DNA of 64,000 bases from Psettodes erumei (taxonomy: Eukaryota; Chordata; Actinopteri; Pleuronectiformes; Psettodidae). The notes under the pieces are model-generated. The model was not told the DNA's origin. It did not search any database and was given only the letters and a program-made list of their open reading frames with translations. The translations under genes and the position numbers were made by a program. This document shows positions 42,391 to 48,300 of the stretch, in pieces; the first letter of the stretch is position 1, and each line of letters starts with the position of its first letter. The DNA is taken from contig JAFBJZ010000895.1 of the NCBI GenBank assembly GCA_016785225.1, positions 124,001 to 188,000 on the forward strand, written 5' to 3'.

Positions 42391-45300
42391 AACACACGTG
42401 CACACACACACACACACACAGCAGCTCACATCCACAAACAATGACTGGCTGCCTACAAGTAAATGGAGGCACATCTGTGAGGTGAAGAGAAAATATTCGC
42501 TATATTTGTATTTGTGTGCCCCTCTTCTCTTTCACGCTCTCTCTCCCTCTATTTTCTTCTCTCAAAGCTTCTTTCACAGCAAGTCAAAGGCTCCAGCTCT
42601 GCAGCATGACCAGTCAATCCTCCCTGGTGAAAAAAAGCACTTCTTCCTCTCATTTTGTCAATGAAACAGAGGTGTCACACTTTCACGGGACATGTTGAAT
42701 TTTTAGAATGCCTTTCAAGCTCTACTTTTTGAATCACCTTTTTATCGTTTTTTCTTCTTTCAGATGTCCCAATTGTTTTGGATCAGTAAGAAATCAAACC
42801 ATAAATATGAAGTTTTATTTTTATCCTCAAGTAGGACACAGTGTGTTGTTACTGCTCAGGTTTTAACCATATTGTTTACAGGTAGGAAACACTGGCTTCT
42901 GCTCCTCTTCCCTCAGGCTAGTTGCAAAATAGCAGAGAATGAGCTTGGCCTGGTTGTTGAAGCAGAAAGCTGACCTGAAAGCACACAGCAGAGATTTAGT
43001 ACAGTTGGTAAAGTTTTTTTTTTTGCCGGCCTGTCATGGTGGTGAAGTGGACTGCCCGATCGAGGCTGTCTTGCAGGTAGCAGATGTTGACAGTAGTAAC
43101 AGGTTTAGCGGGCTAATAGGGAGCAGATGGCACGAATGCTAATAGGTTAATCAGAATCCAGGAGCAGATGTTGGAGATAACAGCTGACACAGTGGCCGAA
43201 ATCTTCACATCAACATCTCATTTCATCCACGACCGAGATTCAAAGGACAAATCTGGGCTTATATTTCAACTGAAGTACTCTAATGTATTTTACTTATTGA
43301 AAATCAATGTGAAAATCAATTAAAAAATGTAACTCTAAGTAGATTTCCTATCACAGTGACCATCATGTGTGTTCTTTTTATTATGGAGGTGTGTTCCCTA
43401 CGCAGGAACTACAGGGCAGTTATAGAAGTACCATAACCTTTGTGCATGCCTCCACCAAAGGAACAGCACTGTAAATGTGATTTACAGGAACTTTTCCTTT
43501 TCCAAAATAAGTTCCTGCTCCAGGGAAGGTACTTCTGTTGGGTGGGGCTTGACACTGATTGGTGGTTACATCATGCAGGAGGTGACGACAACAAGCAGCA
43601 CCAAGAGCCAGTCTTCAGCTCTCACCCATCATCACTAACAATGTATAATTCTATTAGAACGACTGTGCCAACTCGGTTGACAAATGCTGTTCTTCTCAGG
43701 AACACTTAGAATTACACTGTGAACGAAATTGTTGCTAAATTGATTTGTTGTGTTTTGTAGTGTGTACTACCCCTCCTGTGTAAACACAGTGTTAGTCTTG
43801 TTAAGATTTGAGCGCCTTATACAACTATGATTTAAGTTAAAATCGCTGTCATGTCTTGTCCAGGTGCTGAGTCAAACACTGTACAGTGAGTTCTGCCTCT
43901 CAAGGGAGTATTTTTTTCTGAAGTTATAAAGTAAAAAACATCGAGACACAAATAAAGAGAGAATTTTACAGAGCTGCAAGTCCTCTGAAACCACTGACCA
44001 GAACCAACTACGTGCAGTAGCCAGATTTTTGCTGATGTTGGCATGTACTACCCAAATGTATTTCACTTCTCATTAGACTGGATATGTTGGTCACGTTTGT
44101 TGGTGTAATAACAAAGCTGAGGTACCTTTAGTGCACCAGCATCTGCAGCAGACCCAGGGTCCACGCCAGTGATGTAGATCCCCAACCCATACTCAGCACC
44201 ACCCCTGATCATTAGGCCCAGGGAGCGACCGTCGTCCATGTTCAGCTTTACCTGTGGGGGAGAATGACATTGTGATCCAAACCAAACCCCAAACTGTTTC
44301 ACGTAAAAGTGGAACAACAACATTAAGCAAGGGCAATAAATCTGTATTTCACTGAGGAATGAGTTAAGGGAAGCAAAGGCACAACATGCTGCATTGGTCA
44401 CAATTAATACAGCTTGGAGTCATTACTACGTTGTTTTGAACCTGCATGTCATATATACGACAAGCACTGCAAGCACCAGAATGCCTTTCTAAGCTGTTCT
44501 ATAGATATATGTATGTTGGTCGTCTTTGATTTTGACAATCCTGTCAGCTAAAAAGGCTTGCCACAAAGTTGTGTAGTGACATTGGCTCCCTCAGTGTTGG
44601 GCACTCCACTTCAACTGCAGCCACTCTTCTGTCTACATTTATCTTTAGCACAACAGGTTTTTTTTCTGATAAAATACCCTTAGAATGTTCAAAATGAAAT
44701 GCTGTTGAGTGCTGCTGCCTTGTCCATTGTTCCTTCTGCAATGTGCACAACTGCAACAGCTTATCAGTACATGCTGAAAATACAATACTTTAGCTGCTGT
44801 TGTTAGAATTTAAGTCATTATATAACATACTGGAGTCACAGCAGAATGGATCTTTGCTTCTTGACAGCACACTGTTAAATTGTGCAGTGGGTTTTGAGTG
44901 GTTGTGCAGCATCTAAACATGTGTATTTCTTCAGCCCCACTTATTGCTCCAAAATATTTAACTGCAATAAGAAAAAACAGACTTTATCACATTCAGGGGA
45001 GATGTCACAGTTAAAATATTCATTTTATATATCGGAGCTATTTAGTACCATACTCTCAGCAGTAATTCAAGCACCTTCTCAGAGGGTTGCTCCTTGTCAC
45101 CATTGTTTGTGGGGTTTTTTTGTGGCAAGAATATGTCCTAGCAGCCTGAGCTGAGCGGACACAGAAAAAACCAAACAGAGATTGAAGATGATGTGGTTCT
45201 GCAAGTTTCATCGACTGATGAACTTCACTCCACACTACGATTGTTTGAAGAAGCTGGGTGTGGAGGGTTTGGGATGGAAATCTGCTGGGAAGCTGGACTG

Positions 45301-48300
45301 GTGGGAGAGTCTGAAGGTGAAACACTCACTTTACAAGGTGATCTCGTTTCTTTCGTTGGCTCAAAGCTGCTTCTGTGCAAATGTGCAAAATTCATTTGTG
45401 TTTATAGTCAGGAACTTTGTTTTACAAAATTGACTGTCCATTAGTTGTATGCTTATGGAAGAGGGAACTTTACTTACAACTGGCATACATGAATGGATAT
45501 GTCATCATACTGTTTTGCACATATGAGACTTTGTAGTGTTATAGAATCTCCTTTATTTATGTGTGAATTCAAAGTTTTCAGCATTTGGACCAGATGTTCT
45601 GGGATTCCTGTACACACGTAGTTAAGGGTATCTCAATATCTCATATCTGTTGTGTCACCTCAATCTCTTTTTAGGTATGATTAAATCAGGGACCATAGGG
45701 TAAAAGGTTGGGTCAAAAGTTGATGATATAGAATGGTCTGTGATTAAAGGGTTTCTATATGATTACCTTATGTTAATAAACAACCTGACTCCTCAATAAC
45801 CTGACAATATAAGTGGGTACTTAGAGCTGTTTCGGGAGAGATTCACATTGGTCCTGAATCCTCCAAGCAGTCCATGGTGCTTGTCATGATGCAGTACTTC
45901 TTGTAATAAAATTCTATTTACAAGTAAGACTGTGTCAGCGGAGATTCCTTCATCATCTTCACATCATCGCAGCTCAAGAACAGCAGGCGTGAATCAGCTC
46001 CAGAGCAGCTTTTACAAGAATGATCCATAAACCGAGCCCCATTCATATCTGCAGTGCTGCATTCACGGCATGGGCACGAGTAGCAGTTATAGCCATGGAG
46101 TCAACTGCTGTAGCATGTTTGGAGGTATCACAGTGTGAGGACACTATTATCCACACACCTGCCTCAGTCAACCAACTTCACACTCACGACCAAGAGGCCA
46201 GAGTAAACTAAAAGGATCTCTTCTGGAATGATTGTGTTTTTCTAAGCCAGTTTTGGGGTGGAGCGCTGCATGAACACTATTGAGTTGTATAACATTTCCA
46301 ACTCAACTTGAACTGTCATCATGTAGAAAACAAGAAAACAAGTCATTTATATTATTGTTGTTATTAATACACTCAAATGAGGCTGTGAATATCCTCATTT
46401 GCCCAGGTCATGGTTATCTAAAGGAAATTTTAATCGAAATCAACTGGGATCTTCAACTGGAATCTACAATGATCTTATAGCAACAGCATCCTTTCCTTTC
46501 TGGAATATCAGTCAGTGAACATGTACAGTATTTGACTAAACAAATGTTTAGAATAAATTAGTCTAGAGTTGCAGTTTTCCAGAAGATGAGCCAGCTAGCT
46601 TGCTGCAGCTCGCTGCAGCTCTGTCACAAAGATTGGCAGTTTACTGTATAATGGACTTGGTTATAAGTTCTTGAGGACGTTTCAACTTTCATGCAAAAGG
46701 CTTCATCAGTTCATGCTGGTCTGACTAGAACAGCCAAATAGACGCAACAACATAGTCATCCCGTATGTATCTGAAAAACTCAGGAGGATCTTTACAAACA
46801 CCACATCCCTGTGTATTTCAAACCCAGCAACACACTCAGGCAAAGACTGGTACATCCCAAAAACTGAACACCACACACCCAAAAAAGCAATCTGGTCTAT
46901 GCAGTCCAAAGCAGTGAGGAATGCAAGGAGCTCTACATCAGTGAAACCAAACAACCACTGAACAGGCGGATGGCCCAGCACAGAAGGGCCAACTCCTCAG
47001 GCCTAGACTCTGCTGTCTATTTGCACCTCAACGAGAAAGCCCACTCCTTTGAGGACACCAGTGTTCATATTTTGTACAGGGAAGACAGATGGCTCGACAG
47101 AAGAGTAAAGAAAGCCATCTATGTGAAATTGGAAAAAACATTTCTCAACAGAGGAGGTCTTTGACACCACCTATCTCCTACTTACAGTGCCATCCTTTCT
47201 ACATTTCCCAAGAGATTCAAAAAGTTAACCTCAAAAAACAACATCTGCTCACAAATGGCCTCATGTGACTCCAACGACTCTCATCATAACACAATAGAGC
47301 ACTAACAAAGTCAAAACTACCATCCCCAACGACTGTCACTCCTACGACTGTTGTTTTGACAACTTTCACTGTAACGACTGTCGTTGCACACTAACAACCC
47401 TATGACATCATTGGCCTTGTGACAATCCCCCACAGAGGTTAAATACCCTGGATCTCTACACCAGTTTGTCACACGAGCTCACCCTAGTCAGACCAAATGA
47501 ACTGATGAAGCCTCTTGGATGAGAGGCAAGAGTCTTCAAAGACCTATATCCAAGTCCACTCCAATGAACTCACTCATCATACGTAAGTAGGAGAACACGT
47601 TCTCATCTGCTTCTCTACGCAATTATCCAACCAACCAATCACGTGGCAGCAGTGTAATGAATAAAATCCTGCAGATTCATGTCAGCAGCTTCAGTAAATG
47701 TTCACATCAAACATCAGAACCTCAGTGACTTTTTCATTGTTTGTGATTGTTGGTGTCAGACAGTTTGACGGGTCTGTTGATGTCAGATGGTGTCAGATGG
47801 TTTGAGGATTTCTAAATCTGCTGATCTCCTGGGATTTTAACACACAACAATATCTTCAGATTTATAAAAATACATAAAAAACATCCAGTGAAGAACGGAG
47901 AATGGCAGGCTGGATGGTGGTGACAGAAAGGTTTTGGTAACTCATTGAACCACAAGGTGTCTCAGAATGAACACCACACTACAACAGCAGAAGACCATGT
48001 CCGGTTCCGCTCCTGTCAGCCAACAGAAAACTGAGGCTGCAGTGGACACACATTCACCTACACTGGAGAAACATAACCTGGTCGGATGACTCTGACATGA
48101 AATGATCTCTGCTGAGGCTGTAGCATGAATCCACGGAGCCAATCTGCCCTGTATGAAGATTGCAGACTGCTGCTGCTGGTGGTGTCATGATGTGGGGAAT
48201 GTTTCTGGGTATAATGTGGGCACCTTAATCACTGTCACTGTCTTTCTGAGTATTGTTGCTGACTGTGCACCCCTTCATGGCCACAGTTTATCATCTTTTA

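Larger units (their letters stand above)
34557..44125 (-). other. Whirlin intron 3
   Basis: This 9.6-kb intron splits PDZ2. It contains a Tc1 relic (35750-36070), an AT-rich palindromic stretch near 39890-39970, a CA microsatellite (42361-42420) and a possible MITE-like segment (43385-43640). The remainder shows only short frames. Confidence 0.8.
46381..47556 (+). mobile_element. Penelope-like retroelement, copy A (truncated, degenerate)
   Basis: The left end (46381-46450) and 46664-46720 together match, in inverted orientation, the terminal repeat of copy B at 57466-58695. Between them sits an unrelated insert (46451-46663). A broken coding part follows: the end of the reverse-transcriptase region (NIVIPYVSEKLRRIF-like, frameshifted near 46790), then a GIY-YIG endonuclease remnant. 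The right part (47506-47556) has the opposite-orientation terminal motif ctgatgaagcctcttggatg. An 11-bp repeat with one mismatch flanks it (cactcaaatga 46370-46380, cactccaatga 47557-47567), a likely target-site duplication. Confidence 0.75.

Noticed and set aside
42361..42420. Regular short repeats considered as a CRISPR-like or satellite array
   Set aside because: They are dinucleotide microsatellites without spacers, in a vertebrate intron.
42197..42664. 155-residue plus-strand open frame
   Set aside because: His-Thr repeats encoded by the CA microsatellite hold the frame open; it is not a gene.
45193..45444. Plus-strand 83-residue frame considered as a nested protein-coding gene
   Set aside because: The only recognisable part is the reverse-transcriptase-like DD box. 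It is listed as a possible retroelement relic instead.
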